Of a stretch of DNA of 64,000 bases, positions 24,214 through 37,492 are shown in pieces (position 1 is the stretch's first letter; every line of letters starts with the position of its first letter). Both the position numbers and the translations under genes were made by a program. The notes beneath the pieces are model-generated. The model searched no databases, was not told the DNA's origin, and was given only the letters and a program-made list of their open reading frames with translations. The stretch is taken from assembly GCA_030248135.1 (NCBI GenBank), contig JASANC010003278.1:1-64000 (forward strand). The letters are read 5' to 3'. The DNA is from Theristus sp. LFF4_11. Its lineage: Eukaryota > Nematoda > Chromadorea > Monhysterida > Xyalidae.

Positions 24214-26900
24214 TCAAATACGCCGCCACCGCACAACGACGACCGTCGCCAGCACGTTCACGCCAACCGCCCCTAAACTGCACCATTCATGGCCCCACGC
24301 CCGCCTGCCCCCGGCTCCGCCCGCGCGATCGGTGCTGAACTGCTCCCCGTTGCACAGGTCGTCGCGGCACGCGCATATTCGCAGCGTGTCGTCGACCATC
24401 GTCGGTCTCGTCGGGTCGCGCAGTCGCAAGTTGCGTCGGGTGAGTTTTCGAAGCGACGACGACGACGACAAAAAGCGTCCCTTATTATTGTACAAATAAT
24501 TCTCATGCACCATACGTCGCCACCTTCTCCGGTTCACCGTTCCTCTCCGAAGTCGTCGTGCAGTTCGCGAGTATCGAATGGCGCTGCGTCCGTATCGTGC
24601 GGATTTCTCGTCCGATCGACCGTTGTTGTTCCAGCGGTTGTTTCGCAGACGGTGGTGATGCTCGGGCAGCAGCAGACGACGACTGATCGGGCGACACCAG
24701 CGCCCGCCGGCGGCGTCCTCCTCAAGCATCTGCATCACCTCCGGCTGCAATCCGTACAGCAGCATGCGAGTGGCGCAGCCGCGCATGTAGCGGTTGTTCA
24801 CGGGCATCCCTGTGCGGACATGGTTTCATTAGTTTTTGTTTGGATTATTTGGTATTCTTGTTGATTTTGATTCATTTTGTTAGCACTGGCGTTTGAAAGG
24901 GTGGCTTTGCGCCCCGCTAAGAAGACAGCCTGGCCGATCATTCTCTGCCCCTACTAAATTTATCACAATACGGAAAATCACCAGCTCACCTCCAATCTCG
25001 TCGGACTCGACCAACACCAGACACGGACTGTCGCACCATTCCTTGGCGATGTTGGCGGTACGCGAGTTCGGGTGTTCGCATTGGCGCGTGAAGTTCTGGT
25101 TCTTCGGCGGATAATACTGATTGGAGAGCACCGACCAGAGGTGCAGGTACTCGCGCGAGAAGCAACTGTAACAGTGGCGGTAGTCCGGCAGCGTCGGCGA
25201 CGCGTCCCACTCGAGGCCTGCAAAAGTACCTGAGCTCCCTCGTGGCCTGGTGGTAGCGCGTTAGACTTGTTGTCTGTGCGTTCGGGGGATCGAGCCCCGC
25301 CGAGGGGTATGGAGGAGGGGGCGTTGAAAAAAATAAAATTTTGGCAGAATTCGTTACATGGGCATCTCAGGATGCGACTACAGTGCAGTGTATTCACCTG
25401 ACACTCAACGAACGGCATTGGTCATATCAAATAGCCGCTTCCAATCTCAGCATTCTCAATCTGAATTTTTTAAGCTTTTTTAAAACAGTGTTTTCTTACC
25501 ATAACGCAGCACCATGAGCAGCGATCTAGCCAACAGATAAGCATGATTAGCTTTACTGACTGCCAGAAACACGTTCACAACTTGGAACATGGTGAGTTTC
25601 ACTGTTCACGTCAAGTTTTATGATAAAAGTTATACGAGTTTTGGTAGTCTGAAACTATGGCAAAACTACTATTTGTAAAAAATGTGCTCCAGCAACAAAA
25701 GGCTTGATATTCCGCTCCTGCATGAAAGTGCATTTGCGCGACAGCAAATGAAATGTCGTGTTGTTCGGATTTTTCTCGCTAAATTTAATTCGAAAATCGT
25801 ATAAGCCCGGTACATTGTGTCCATTCTGTCGACCATTTTTGCGCCAATTTTTCCAGAAAAGCGCGAATAAGTGGAAAATTGCGGCGTGCGTATGGCGCCT
25901 TGGACACAATGAAATTGCGCGCGAATTTTTTTTTCGTTTTTTTAGATTACAGCCATGGACATAGTATGTGCATGTATTCTTTCTTGGGCTCGTCTACGAA
26001 AAAGTGTGCCACACCATTTTATTATTTGCAGTTTCAGAAGAATTGGTGAACCAGGGAGTAAGTGTTAGTTTTCAGGGAGGACATACAAGATTCAGGTGAC
26101 TCATAATCAGATTGGCTGCTTTTGAATTTTTGATTTGCTGTTCACCACCGATTATTATACCGTATTACCCCCATTAAACCCCCCCCCCCATTAATCCCCC
26201 CCACCAATAAACCCCCACCCTCGACCAGTTTCCAAATAATCCCCCCCCCCACAAATAATCCCCCATGGGGGTTAATTGGAAACCTGTTTGAAACACATAC
26301 CCAGCGAATTCAGTGGCTGAATGCAGTGACATTGGTGAAATTGTGCTACCAAAGGCCCCAAATGGATGAGTTAATGGTAATTTCATTACAAAAGGCTGTT
26401 ACAAAAGGAAATCTCTGTGAAAAGTAGAAGTTTCTGCAACTTTCTTGCCTGCCATGCAAGGTATTTTTTCCATTTTTCAACAAAACCACACCCCTAGAAA
26501 TTTTTGTATAATAAACCCCCCCCCCCACCAATAATCCCCCCCCCAATAAACCCCCACCCCTAAAAGTCGCTGACGTATTAATCCCCCATGGGGGTTTATT
26601 GGGGGTAATACGGTATCAGCTCCATGCAAAAATACATTGTACATTACATGTTCGAAATTTTGTCTGCCAACCCGTTTCTTTTTCAGTTTGCCCAAATGTG
26701 CAAATGAAAACTTTTTAAGTTAAAAACGGCAAAAAAACTATTATCCCCAGTCCACACTCACCATCTGTTGCTACGACAAGACAGCATAAGTCAATGAACA
26801 GCACCAAAAATAAAAAATAACAGCAATAGTGAACGACGATTTTGTCTCGATTGAATGAAAATTTCTTTCGGTCTTTTTGATTGCGTTGAGACAGTAGCAT
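24214..26900 (-). CDS. ODR-2/HOT-like Ly-6 superfamily surface protein
   Basis: ODR-2-type proteins are Ly-6-related, usually GPI-linked neuronal surface proteins. Exons 26900-26762, 25601-25500, 25217-24990 and 24809-24214 join in phase 1 throughout and give 354 residues. Exon 1 holds a signal segment (CCYFLFLVLFIDLCCLVVA). Exon 3 has the cysteine core HCYSCFSREYLHLWSVL, YYPPKNQNFTRQC and EWCDSPCLVLVE. Exon 4 continues MPVNNRYMRGCATRMLL and ends with ICACRDDLCNG, the C-x-C...D-L-C-N signature that closes three-finger domains, then a hydrophobic tail (GAVGVNVLATVVVV) that fits a GPI signal. An Arg-rich stretch of about 60 residues between them is unusual and could be a species-specific insertion. 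The first intron (about 1.2 kb) holds a transposon at 26160-26613, the second a tRNA-like sequence. The Ly-6 fold is near certain; the ODR-2 subfamily is an inference. Confidence 0.7.
25237..25307 (+). tRNA. tRNA-like sequence or tRNA-derived SINE head
   Basis: The CCCTCG and CGAGGG ends pair. An A-box-like TGGCCTGGTGGTAGCGC is followed by AGA-CTTGTTG-TCT, which would place UGU in the anticodon, and by a CGGGG-GATCGAG-CCCCG T-arm. The D-stem has a mismatch, the T-loop lacks the usual TTC, and the sequence lies in an intron of the ODR-2-like gene on the opposite strand, followed by an A-rich tail. A pseudogene or SINE is more likely than a working tRNA-Thr. Confidence 0.45.
26160..26613. mobile_element. 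MITE with CCGTATTACCCCCAT ends
   Basis: The inverted ends CCGTATTACCCCCATTAA and its inverse are flanked by TA. Subterminal runs of C-rich AATCCCCC/AATAAACCCCC motifs appear near both ends. No coding sequence. The outer CCGTA matches the ends of the element at 13127-13388, so the two may be distant relatives. Confidence 0.7.
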
Positions 26901-29900
26901 GCCGAACAGTTCTTTTTTGCTCTAATTCTTCAAGCAATGAGATCGTTTTATTGTTGGTTTTGTTTTTAAATAATTTTTTAATGACGGTTCATGTATGCAT
27001 GTGATGTTCCGGAGCTCTGAAATCACATAAACAGCTGGAATGGTTTTCAGAATTTAATTCTGAAATGCTCAAAGAAGGCTAAGAACATAGATTTCCCACG
27101 TGGCCATTACGTCACGATTAGGCTTCTGATTTCATATGGTTAACGAAATAATCTTTACAAAATATAAACTGAGGGACGCTTAATCAATCAATCTGAAATA
27201 TTTTGCCAGTTGCGTTCAAAATTATGGGGGAAGGTGGGAAAATATGTTTGAAATATGCTTACCTGCGCACGTAAATAAAATGAGGCACAATGTATTTGCA
27301 TGTATATCACAATTATTCCTTCTCCATGAAATATTCAACATGTTATTTACAATCATGTACATTATGTGCATGTACAACATACTTGTAGCAGATAGATACA
27401 CAAAATTATGAACACATGACTGCAGTTATGCAAACACAGGTTATTCCAAATATGTAGGTATATATACGTTAATTGTACAGCTGTCACCAAACCAGAGAGA
27501 TGTGTACGACAATATATTTGCGAGAAATTTACATATTTCATTCAAAATTTCAAACAAAGCTGCAATAATAGCAACAAATTAGTGCGTCCAATCCTGTCTC
27601 TGTCATATTTTTGTACCTTCCAACACTGAGAAAAGTACATGAAGAAACAACCGGAAGAAACTGTACATCATATTGTACACGCGTGCAATGTAGGACACGA
27701 CCTTTTAAAGCAAAATTTTTTGAACACAAATTTTTAAAGAACACAAGCAGCCAAAATTTGGCAATTGTTACAATGATCTACATTGTTTTCTCCAACAAAA
27801 CCTGTGGCTAATTTTGAGTGATCACACCAAACATGTTAGGCGCCCGTTTAACCATCCAAGTAATTAGTCACATGTACATGAAATCATATATACAGTTATG
27901 CAAACTATGTAAACATATGATCGAAATCATATGTTCCATATGTGCCTGCATACCTCAAAAGATAAATCGCAAATACAAATATGATTAGGCAAATGTCTAC
28001 AGGCCTGCCATGTTGACTTGAACAACCGTACGCCGACAACTGTAAAATATAATTTTGTTTATGAGAAACACTGTGCAATTGTTCACATTGACTAATTGCT
28101 CGGATTTGAAGTTATGCAACCGCTAACGCAGCGACATATGTACTGTTAGCCAAAATGATGAATTAGCGCGCGTCAAATACAACGGGACGCGGTTTGTATA
28201 CATGTATGCGCTGTAATTAAATGATAGAAAGCACCTAAACGCCAAATTTTTAGATAATAAAATAGTGTCTGAAATTTGAATTTTCACGCAATCAACAATC
28301 TAACATGAACGCGTGGCACGTGAATCACTATATCGGCTAATAATGGAACCGCAGAACTGTGCACGCTTTGCAGACATTCACTGGATACATGGAACGCCAA
28401 CAATAGTTTTCGTTTGTCGCTCTCAGCAACAAACAAACAAATGAAAATGGACCCATTGGAACACTTTAGCATGATAATAATAGGGCAATGTTATAAAAAT
28501 TCATGTTTTGATTTCGAATGCAATTTAATGGTCACGTGTATAACACAATGTATACTTTTGCATCAGCATGTTCAAATTCATGCTTCAAAACTAAGCTAAT
28601 AAAAACTTTTTGTTGAGTTCTTCAGGACATGGAAACTTCCTTCATTGAAAAGAGCACAACACACTAATGCTATAACATTCGAAAATAAAGTCAACGAATC
28701 AAGCGACAGAGGCGAAGCAGAAAAGTAAAACTTTCGTGCCACTTTTGAACAAAATCAAAGGCATTGAATTGTGTCAAACATGATTATCCGCACTCAAAAC
28801 GGATATGCGTTCTCTGTTAAAGCGATAAACTAGAACTAATGTGTGACTTTTTGGCAGAATTGTGCTTTTAGAACAAAGCGAAGAATGCCAGTTGAACGAC
28901 GGACGACATACAATGTATACATGTGTGTACGCATATATTTATGGGTGTACATGTACATTTGTTTGTTAGTTAATCCTTGAAATTAAAATACGAGTTCATC
29001 TGAATGAACTTGAATGTAAAAATCGTAATATGGCAAACGGAAAACGAAACATTCTGACTTTCATGTACTGCAGTTTTATGCCTTCTAACTTCTAATTTCG
29101 ATTTAGCTTGAACTTTTCTCGTTTTCACGGAAAACAATCAAACTTAGCATGCATTACATAGCACACAGTGTGGTCCTTTAAGTATACATGAATAAACTAC
29201 ACACATACAGAAATGTATGTAAGTACAATTGTACACGTGCAAAGATAAATGCAACAAGAAGTAAAAAACCTCACTTTAATATTTACGAGCATATTTGCAT
29301 CTTTTTAGCTCTATGTGTGGCTTAAATAGAACTAAGAAACATGGCAGAAAATAATAATTGACTAAATCAATCATTACAGCCAACAAGAAGAAGCACTTGT
29401 TGCTTTCAGGTAAAATAATGTAAGTCTCTTGTTATATCTGGTTCTGGTGTCTCGCATTAGTGTCAGGAATCTTTTTAAATCTCAAATCCATCCATTTCAC
29501 AATTTTTGGTTTTGCAATTATTTTACAAAATCCATCATGAAACTGCTACGCTATTGGTACTTAGAACATGTCATATTTTTTTACACGTGCAGTTTGATTT
29601 ACAATGATATTGCATAATGAAACATGTTTTTCTGACGATCCCGCCCATACCCCTAACATATTCGTGTGCCCACACCGTAGAATATTAGAAATCTGTCGTT
29701 TTGTATACTGATTTAAAAGAAGCAACTCCAATTTAAAATCAAAAACTCAGAATCAGATTTTGAAATTAGCGGCAAAACCAAAAATCAAAAATTCACAACA
29801 CAACCCCAACACTGATTAGAATATAAAAGCTAAACTCAAAATAAACCATTACCAAAAATAAAAAGCACGTGTGTATACATACAATGTGATGTTCTTCAAT

Positions 29901-31408
29901 TAGGCTGACCTTAGCAATACATACAGTGTACATGTCTAAATTACACACATACCTAAAAGGCGAACATAAAATTTTACCGCCGCTGAAAAAAACAAGTATA
30001 CTGTGGTACATGAAACGCCATAATACTTTCATAGTGGCACCAACCAAAAACTATAATAACGCCAATGACAATAATCATAATGTTATTCATCGCTGAAACG
30101 CTAATCGATACGTCAACACATGTGGCACACGTTTCAGAGGCATGTTTGCAATGTACATGCATGAGTACAGGTAGGTACGTAGAATAAACCAAAAACACCG
30201 TTCCACACAAGTGAATCACATGAAAAGTGAACTTTTTTATGCTGTGTAGTTTTCGAAACCGGGCGCCATTTGGAAGTGCGACTAAAAATGTATTAAATGT
30301 ACTAAAAAAAGGTACCCATCATATCTGAAAACTTGGCAAACTTCAACTTTAAGAGGATCGGAAGCACGAATGAACAACACAGTGCGCGCGCTTTCACGGC
30401 GCCTTAGCTGACTGGATCTTTTTCATGATTTGTATATCTGCCTTTAACTGTCAACGCACTCGGCAACACCTTCATACAAACGCATGATTCTACACATGTC
30501 ACTTAAATCATCCACGAGTGAAATAAAGCATGCATGCACATACAGATCACTTGCATGCACAGTTGGCAACAGGAGACGTAAAGTAAAAAAGGTGGCACTG
30601 AAAGCCACATTCATTATAAAATAATAATACCAAAAAGAACGCAATATGGATGCTTCGTAGGCTATGCCAGTGTAGCAAACGTTATTAGCTCCAAAAAGAG
30701 AAAAGCAAACTAGATATTCAGCATAGAACTACAATCGATTTCGGCTTGCAATAGTTAGCGTAGTGTGGCCGAGCGCTGGTGACACAGACAGAGCGTTAGA
30801 CTTACTCAACCACAACGTTAACTTGTCAGCAATATTAATGCATTTTCATATGTATTGACAGAGAATCAAACAAACAAGTGTGTTTTATGTTCACTTGTAC
30901 ATGTATCAAGCAACATATGTCCTACTATAACGAAACTTTTTACCTTCGAAATGATGTACCACGTATTATTTGGACGGATTCAGGATAGCGAACCAAATTT
31001 GACGAGACTAATAGTAGATTGTAACACCAAAATAGAGTACATGTACATTTCAGTTTTATATTCTCTTGTCACATACATGCACCGTATTTTAGGCAAATTA
31101 CACAAACTTCAATCCAGATAGTATTGGGAACAAACATCCACTAAACATACATTGTATTAGAATACACAAAAAAATTGAAATCAGGAATTAAAGAACTTCA
31201 AAGGTAACTAGATCATTAACTAGTTGGCATCAGTCATAAAATTACCACACGCAAATTTAAAATGCCTGACATCAAACAAGAAAAACCGCACATTTTTAAA
31301 AATATGCACAAACGGGAAAGGTAATTCAAATAAGAATTACTGTGGAAATCTCAAATACAACTTCTCCTTAGAAGTCTAGTATATCACATTGTATTCAATC
31401 AAACAAAT
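26901..31408. other. 4.5 kb AT-rich intergenic region
   Basis: The sequence is rich in ATGTACAT, TGCATG and TATACA words. No exon with splice sites and protein-like composition could be found on either strand, and no structured RNA was recognised. A weak tRNA-like A-box (GTGTGGCCGAGCGCTGG) at about 30764 has no convincing partner arm. Confidence 0.5.
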
Positions 31409-34400
31409 TTAGTTTCCTTCCACCATTGCAAGCAGTGCCGCCTTGTATTTGCCAGATGTGTCACCCTAAGAAAAAACACTGTTGTGAAAACTGTTATTAT
31501 TCATGCAATTACACAAAATTTAACAAACATTGCAGAAAAAAACAAAAACCAACCGAAATAAACTGCTCGAGTGTCTTCCCGTACATTCGCTGGAACTCCT
31601 GTTTGATTTGCACCATGTCCTTATCACATCGGCTGACTATTACACGGATTAAATCGCGGTCACGGGTTCCCAACCCCTAAAATTATGAATCACAAATTTT
31701 TACATTCATAAATCGACATTCATAAATCAACGTAATTGACCCTTTATTACTGTTTATACAAAGCATTCATTTCAATACAGTCCATCTGGCTAATATACAC
31801 AACTAGCTGATTAGTTTGTTGCACACATGCATGATCAGTTAGCTGATGCATGCATTCTGCGCAGGCTGATGCACGTATTCGGTGCAGGCATTGCTGTGGA
31901 GGCGCAGTTTGACTGCACGGAATGCATGCATCACACTGCACTGTGTGCAACCAACCCATCAAGCTAGTTGTACATATTAGCCAGATGGACTGTAGATAAA
32001 AATTTAGTATGTCATATGAGCAAAACTTTTTTCCTTTATTGTTGTAGCTTTTTGTTTTAGTGTTTAGTTCGTTCAATTTGGCATTAATAACTAAACAATG
32101 CACGTTCATTCACTCGGTATCTGTCATTCCCATGTTTTTCGCATTTGTCACACAGCCTCTGATACTTTGCCCTTACCTGCATGGAAGCGTGCAGTCGTTG
32201 CGAAAAGTAACCAGCCTTACTCCTCGCACACTTCGCCATCACCAAGAGTCCATTTTCGATATCGCCACTAAACTCGCGTTTTAACGCGGTCTCGATGTCA
32301 TGACCGGCCATCTTTTGGTACTCCTAAAAAACTGTAAACTGTAAAATTTGTAAAACAACATATACGTATAAGCTTATCCCGCAAAACACCGGGTCCCTTG
32401 TGGCTTTATTGCCCGGGATGGTTGATTTTGTGAGATTCTGCTTTATAGGTTCGCTGATGTTTTACCCAGACTATAAGATCTGTCTGTGGTAAAGCACCTT
32501 CGGCAGTTCTGCCTGGTGTCCGTCGCACTGACGAGCCAGGGGGCACAGCGGTATGCGTCTACCTGGCGAAACCGCAAACAGCGAACTTCTTGTATTATCT
32601 ATTCTAGTCCACCATAATACAATGACAAAAAGGTTGCAAATCGGAGTGTTGTCTGAGTGACACAAAAACTGTTTTCTTGCCCGGGAATATTCTTCATGCA
32701 GCCAAGACTGATATTTTTGCCGATGACCGTTTTTGACTAATTACCTAACGATTACAAAAAAACTTCATTTTGCTTTTTACTAGCAAACAGTGTATGTCAT
32801 AATGAGCATAAAGCATTAAAAACCTGGAAGACCAGCTGCAACTGAGCGTAGTTCTGTGCGACCAAAATTGCATTGAAGGCACCTTCGTCAGTGCCCATTC
32901 GTTTAACGCCTGCTTTCAGCAGTTCCTGGAGAAAGCAAATATAAGTGGTTTTAGGGTTGATGTACAGATGACGATTTTCTTTCAAACATTTTGATCGCGT
33001 AATAACGAGTGAATAAAGAACCATAGTGATTGAGTAATAACGAGTGAATAAAGAAAAAAGTCAAAACTTTTCAATTTTTAAAGCAAAACTAATCAATTTA
33101 TATGTGAGAAGCTCAGTTGGATCAAACAAACCCATGTACTTTTCGGTGTTTCGGAGTCACACAAAACTAGCTGCAAAATCATATTTACCTGCGCGTCGGC
33201 ACGAGCTCTGTTAATATCAGTTTGTCCTGATTCGTCGCGTCCACCGCAAGACAGCGAAACGAGCAAACGTTCGAAATGAAACGACGTTTCGCTCTTGAGG
33301 TCACGCTCGAGATCACGCCGGAACACTGGAAACAAACAGTGGAACTTCAGCATAAACAACAACTAGCTGCGGTTTGTATAGTAAAAAATCAAATGGACTA
33401 TCCAAAAAAAACTGTTGTTTGAAAAAGCCACGTAATACAGACCAACATCAGATTTTCAATTATACTTGAACCGTTTAATTATTTTAACTAAATCCATTTA
33501 CCCCAATTGTTTTTTCACATCGATAAGAACACACAATCAAATTGAACTTGCAATGTTGATATGCTTGTTTGATAGCAAATATCTCTGCGTTTGTTCGTGT
33601 CGCCAAAATCTCCACAAGAGTCGCCTCGTTTGTGCCGATACCCTGAAATATAAAAAAAAATAATTTGTTTCGCTGAACCAAAATATTTGGAATTAAAGCT
33701 TTGCCGTTAAAGACAACATTTTTAGCGTTATAGTCATTACTAAACTTTGAATGAAGTGACAAAAACTCAGAAATCGAAAAAGCGTTTACCGCCATTGCAT
33801 ATCTGAGTTCTTTTGCATCGAACTCAGCCGGTGAATCAGTCAGAGCGACCATGACATCTTCCAAATTGCCACGCAATTCCGAAATCAACTCTTTCACCAG
33901 ATCCTGAAGATCAGAACGCTTTGTTTTATTCAAGAGCAACATGAGTTTTTTTTTATGTTTTCGGATTTTAGTTTTCTCCCTGCCTGTCTGATTGCGATGC
34001 AGTCATAATCACTGTAATTGGTTGATTTCAAAATGCATTTCAACATACCTTTCCGTACATCGTCTTGAACGCAACTTTAATCTGCTGCCGTTCTGTCGCA
34101 GTGCGTTTAGCCAAAACGTTCAACACTTGCTGTTCGTTGCACCCAAAACCTAGAAAAACAATTTTTGGCAACGAGCAAAAACTACAAACCAGAATACGGA
34201 ATGGCCGAGTAAAAATGGCATTTTCTAGGGAGCAAGAAGCGCGTAAATTTTGAATAAAAAACATTTTCAAAAAGCCAATTGTGCATTAAATTGATTTTTT
34301 TTTATTTGTTCGAGGTATTCTGTTCGGTTTTGTCATTGCACTTGGCATTCTTGAAAAAGACAACTCCAGTCTCCCGCCTTGGTAGAGAACACTGCCTTAT

Positions 34401-35914
34401 TTATTCGGTCATATTGTAACAGGTTTTTTAAACCGCTGCTCAAGCTCACCTTTCATTGCGTTTCTTAGTGTCTGCGCATCCGCTTGCGCGTTAAATCCGG
34501 GAGTCGGCCGAATCGTGCCCTGAGCCGGTTGCTGCTGACCCCCTGGGCCACCATATCCCGCACCCATTTGAGGGGCACCGTAGCCGCCAGGCTGGCCTTG
34601 TTGTGGATTATAGCCGGGCGCACCGGCATAGCCTGAATTTTTTTGGAAAATCCGTTTTATTATTCAAACAAGAAACGTAGTTGGAAATCGTTTTATAAAA
34701 GCGAGAAAAAAACTGAATACACCGATACAATAACTCACCCCCCTGCGGAGCACCATAGCCCGACTGCTGTTGTGGTGGGTACCCTCCGGCACCGCCATAC
34801 GGTTGTTGTGGTTGTTGTTGTTGCTGACCACCGTAACTTGATTGACCGTAAGTTTGTTGAGCAGGGTACGCTGGTCCTCCTGACTGAGGCGGATAAGACG
34901 GTTGTTGCTGCTGTTGTGGAGGGTAACCGCCCACTCCCGCTTGCGGATACTGCTGCGGATAACCTCCTTGCTGCGGCTGCGGATAACCGGCGCCCCCTTG
35001 CGGATAGCCAGATGGCTGAGGCGGATAACCGGGAGCTGAAATTAAAAAAGCAATGCGAACATTAATTCTAGTTTGTACAGTCTATCGCTATTACATATCC
35101 AACCAGCTGATTGCTTGGCAATCGTGATGCACGCATTCTGTGATAACCAAACTCCGCCTCTCCACAGCAATGCCTGCCCAGAATGCATGCATCACATGAT
35201 CATCAGCCAATCAGCTAGCTAGCTAGCTAGTTGGATATGTTATAGAGTTAGAGTGTATTAACTGTAGACTGTTGGATACCTAAAGGGCATTCATGAATCA
35301 GTATTTAGTTTTCTAAACACTGCTTCATGAATGCCGCTTAACACCTGGATTCAAGTTTAGTTCAACGTCCGTAACGTAAAGCTTTACGTTTTTTTAAAGT
35401 TTTTGGAGTTGGTGCCGATATTCGATAACAAAGGCAGTGGGCTTTTTGGCTTTTTTTGATAAAAATCGTTCCCGACTTCTGAGAAGCAAAAAAAACAATT
35501 TTCAACGGAATTTAAAAAAATGTGTCCAAATTTTGAACAAACAGTATTTTGTTTTTCCGAAAAAAACCTTGGCGGCAACAACATCTTCAAATGTCTTTTA
35601 TGTGCGTGCAATTTTTAACAGCAGAAAGGCTGATTAAAGCTTCTTCAAAAACCAAAATCAAACACCGCACCTCCACCTGCGGGCGGATAACCGGGCTGCT
35701 GTGGCGGATACCCTGGGTAACCTGCTTGTCCTGGCGGTCCTTGCGGCGGACCACCAACGTTCTGCAAACAGAAACAGTAACAGAAACAAAAATTTTTAAC
35801 TTTACGAAAGCGATAAAAGCAAAAAAATGCGTAACAAAAACTAACGAATCCAATTCCAGGCGCAGGTCCGCCGGGCTGTTGCTGCGGATATGACGGATAA
35901 CTTGGATACGACAT
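31409..35914 (-). CDS. Annexin with long Gly/Pro/Tyr/Gln-rich N-terminal head
   Basis: Annexins bind acidic membranes in a calcium-dependent way. Twelve exons fit in phase: 35914-35846, 35761-35671, 35035-34739, 34632-34450, 34149-34049, 33903-33790, 33642-33552, 33325-33189, 32925-32824, 32323-32177, 31676-31554 and 31465-31409, giving 503 residues. Residues 1 to about 195 are GYPPQ-type repeats ([18 protein letters not shown]). Four annexin repeats follow: [55 protein letters not shown] and [20 protein letters not shown], each with a G-x-G-[TC] calcium loop or a close variant, and the usual ending [16 protein letters not shown]. The start is the first ATG of a short exon. The intron after 33552 has a GC donor (GCAAGT). 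Two introns carry CAGTC-type elements. The family is certain; the subtype is not assigned. Confidence 0.95.
31778..31992. mobile_element. CAGTC-family MITE in an annexin intron
   Basis: The ends CAGTCCATCTGGCTAATA and its inverse are each flanked by TA (215 bases). The interior has AACTAGCTGATTAG, TGCATGCATTCTG, GCAGGCATTGCTGTGGAGGC and a mirrored second half, the same plan as the other short family members. Confidence 0.75.
35078..35264. mobile_element. CAGTC-family MITE in an annexin intron
   Basis: It is flanked by TA. The two halves mirror each other around CTCCACAGCAATGCCTG: TATCCAACCAGCTGATTG at the left against CCAATCAGCTAGC...TTGGATA at the right, with GATGCACGCATTCTG and CAGAATGCATGCATCAC inside. 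The outer 25 bases are more diverged than in other copies. Confidence 0.6.
35287..35337. repeat. Short hairpin of the CATTCATGAA family
   Basis: GGGCATTCATGAATCAGTATTTAG is followed by TTTTC and the near-perfect inverse TAAACACTGCTTCATGAATGCC. Similar foldbacks occur at 38098, 56453 and 58570. Confidence 0.65.
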
Positions 35915-37209
35915 TGTTTTTTGCAAAAAAATAAAAGTGCTTCTAAATTCACGTCGTTGATTGTTCTTCTTTGCTTCTGAAAACAAGTTTTTTTTGGTTT
36001 TGACACATGACAGATCTTCTGGCCTTAAACAGTGAAACGTCTTTGATCATTTCCTTGATATTCAGGCAATGGAAGTGGATTTTTAACCTCCGAAAATAAA
36101 TTCCACATTTAGCATGAGCGTTTTCAGTTTCTATTTCAAACAAGCCAAACAAATAAAAATTGAAAGTGCCAAAAAGTGCACACATAAAGGACGAAGTTTT
36201 AGCGTCAGGTGAAAACAACAATTTTAGAGCACAAGAACGAAACACTGACAAATTTGTTTCAGACAAACACAGCCAAGCAAAAAAATGAAAGGGGGTTTTG
36301 GTTTTTTTTTCGATTTTTCTTGACGCGCACATCACATTTTCAACACATTTCAGAAAACCTGATGTTAAAAATCAACCAACCAAACAAACGAAAAAAATCT
36401 GCAGCAGCTGCAAACTATGAACACTGAATACAAACGTGGCTCGCTTCAAAACACACACACTGTCGCTTGTGAAAGGTGGACCTGGAAAACTGCTGTGCCA
36501 CTATTACACAAATACACGTCATCTGCTCGTTGTGTTTTTACAGTCTGGTGATGACTCAAGATTCAACGCTGTTATGACGCGCAACACAGCTATTGATTGA
36601 TTTCTTTATCAAAGAAGTTTTTGCTGTGGTTGAAAACAGTTTCACTCACTTTTTTTGCTGACAGTTTTCTGTGCCCAAGTTGACGACATGGTTTACCCAC
36701 TCATTTACGTCAATGGATGTGTCATCTTAATTAAAAATAGTGGTGTCGAAACTGGCTGAGCTTTTGAATTTTGAAACAGTTTTCCGAGCAACAACGGGCC
36801 GGTGCTTCACTCAAACTAAACCCATTGCCAGTTTTCATATGTTTCTCGTCTTGTTTCTCTTCATTTCCTGAAAATCAAACTTTTTCTGCTGATGTTTCTG
36901 CAGAGCATGTGTTTCAAAAGTTAACTGTTGAGCCCACACCGAGTGAAAAGGCAACGCACCCATTTTCTGAGCTCAAATGTTTAGCTCAAAATAAGTTTGC
37001 GCATCAAGGAACACGTAACAGAAAAACCATACAAAAACGCATTTTCTTTTATCACGCCCATCAAGAGGTTCCTGTTGCTGATATCCCATGAGCTCGTACG
37101 TTGTGCTCGTTGAAGATGACGACGACGACGACACCTGTACACGATTCCGTTTTGTTGTGAATATCGGTGATTGAAGAAACGACATCAAAAAAACGCCCTA
37201 CTCGGGTGC

Positions 37210-37352
37210 TCTAGACGGGAGTCATTCGGGAGGCGCTTGCATATCATAAGTGGTTCTTCGAACTCCCTTATTGATTTAGCACAACTTTGATTTTTGAATT
37301 TTTTTTAATTTAAATAAAAAAATGACGATTTTTGTTTTTTTTAACAACCCCA
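37210..37352. repeat. Interspersed repeat, copy 2 (SINE-like)
   Basis: It matches 5182-5345 from GGGAGTCATTCGGGAGGC through GTTCTTCGAACTCCCT and GATTTAGCACAACTTTG to TTTTTAACAACCC. The A/T-rich middle is shorter in this copy. Confidence 0.55.
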
Positions 37353-37447
37353 GTAATATCCCTGTTTTGACGGTTGGCACGTTTTATGATATTACGCTCC
37401 AGTTAACTCACGCTCCAACATTGGATGTTCTCGGACATTGCTAAAAC

Positions 37448-37492
37448 GGACCTAAACCTAAAAGCCAAACCTAAGCCTAAGCTTAAGCAAAA
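37448..37492. repeat. Small telomere-like relic
   Basis: CCTAAACCTAAAAGCC then AAACCTAAGCCTAAGC resembles the decayed border of the large array. Only about 7 units, in the same orientation (C-rich strand on plus). Confidence 0.6.

Noticed and set aside
24289..24864. 191-residue plus-strand frame opposite the ODR-2-like last exon
   Set aside because: The minus strand carries the cysteine signature and matched splice phases.
34643..35065. 140-residue plus-strand frame in the annexin region
   Set aside because: Antisense of the GYPPQ-rich annexin exon, which has splice sites and a family match on minus.
37105..37175. Plus-strand peptide MSSYVVLVEDDDDDD as a first exon of family copy 1
   Set aside because: No donor in the right place and no similarity to the first exons of copies 2 and 3.
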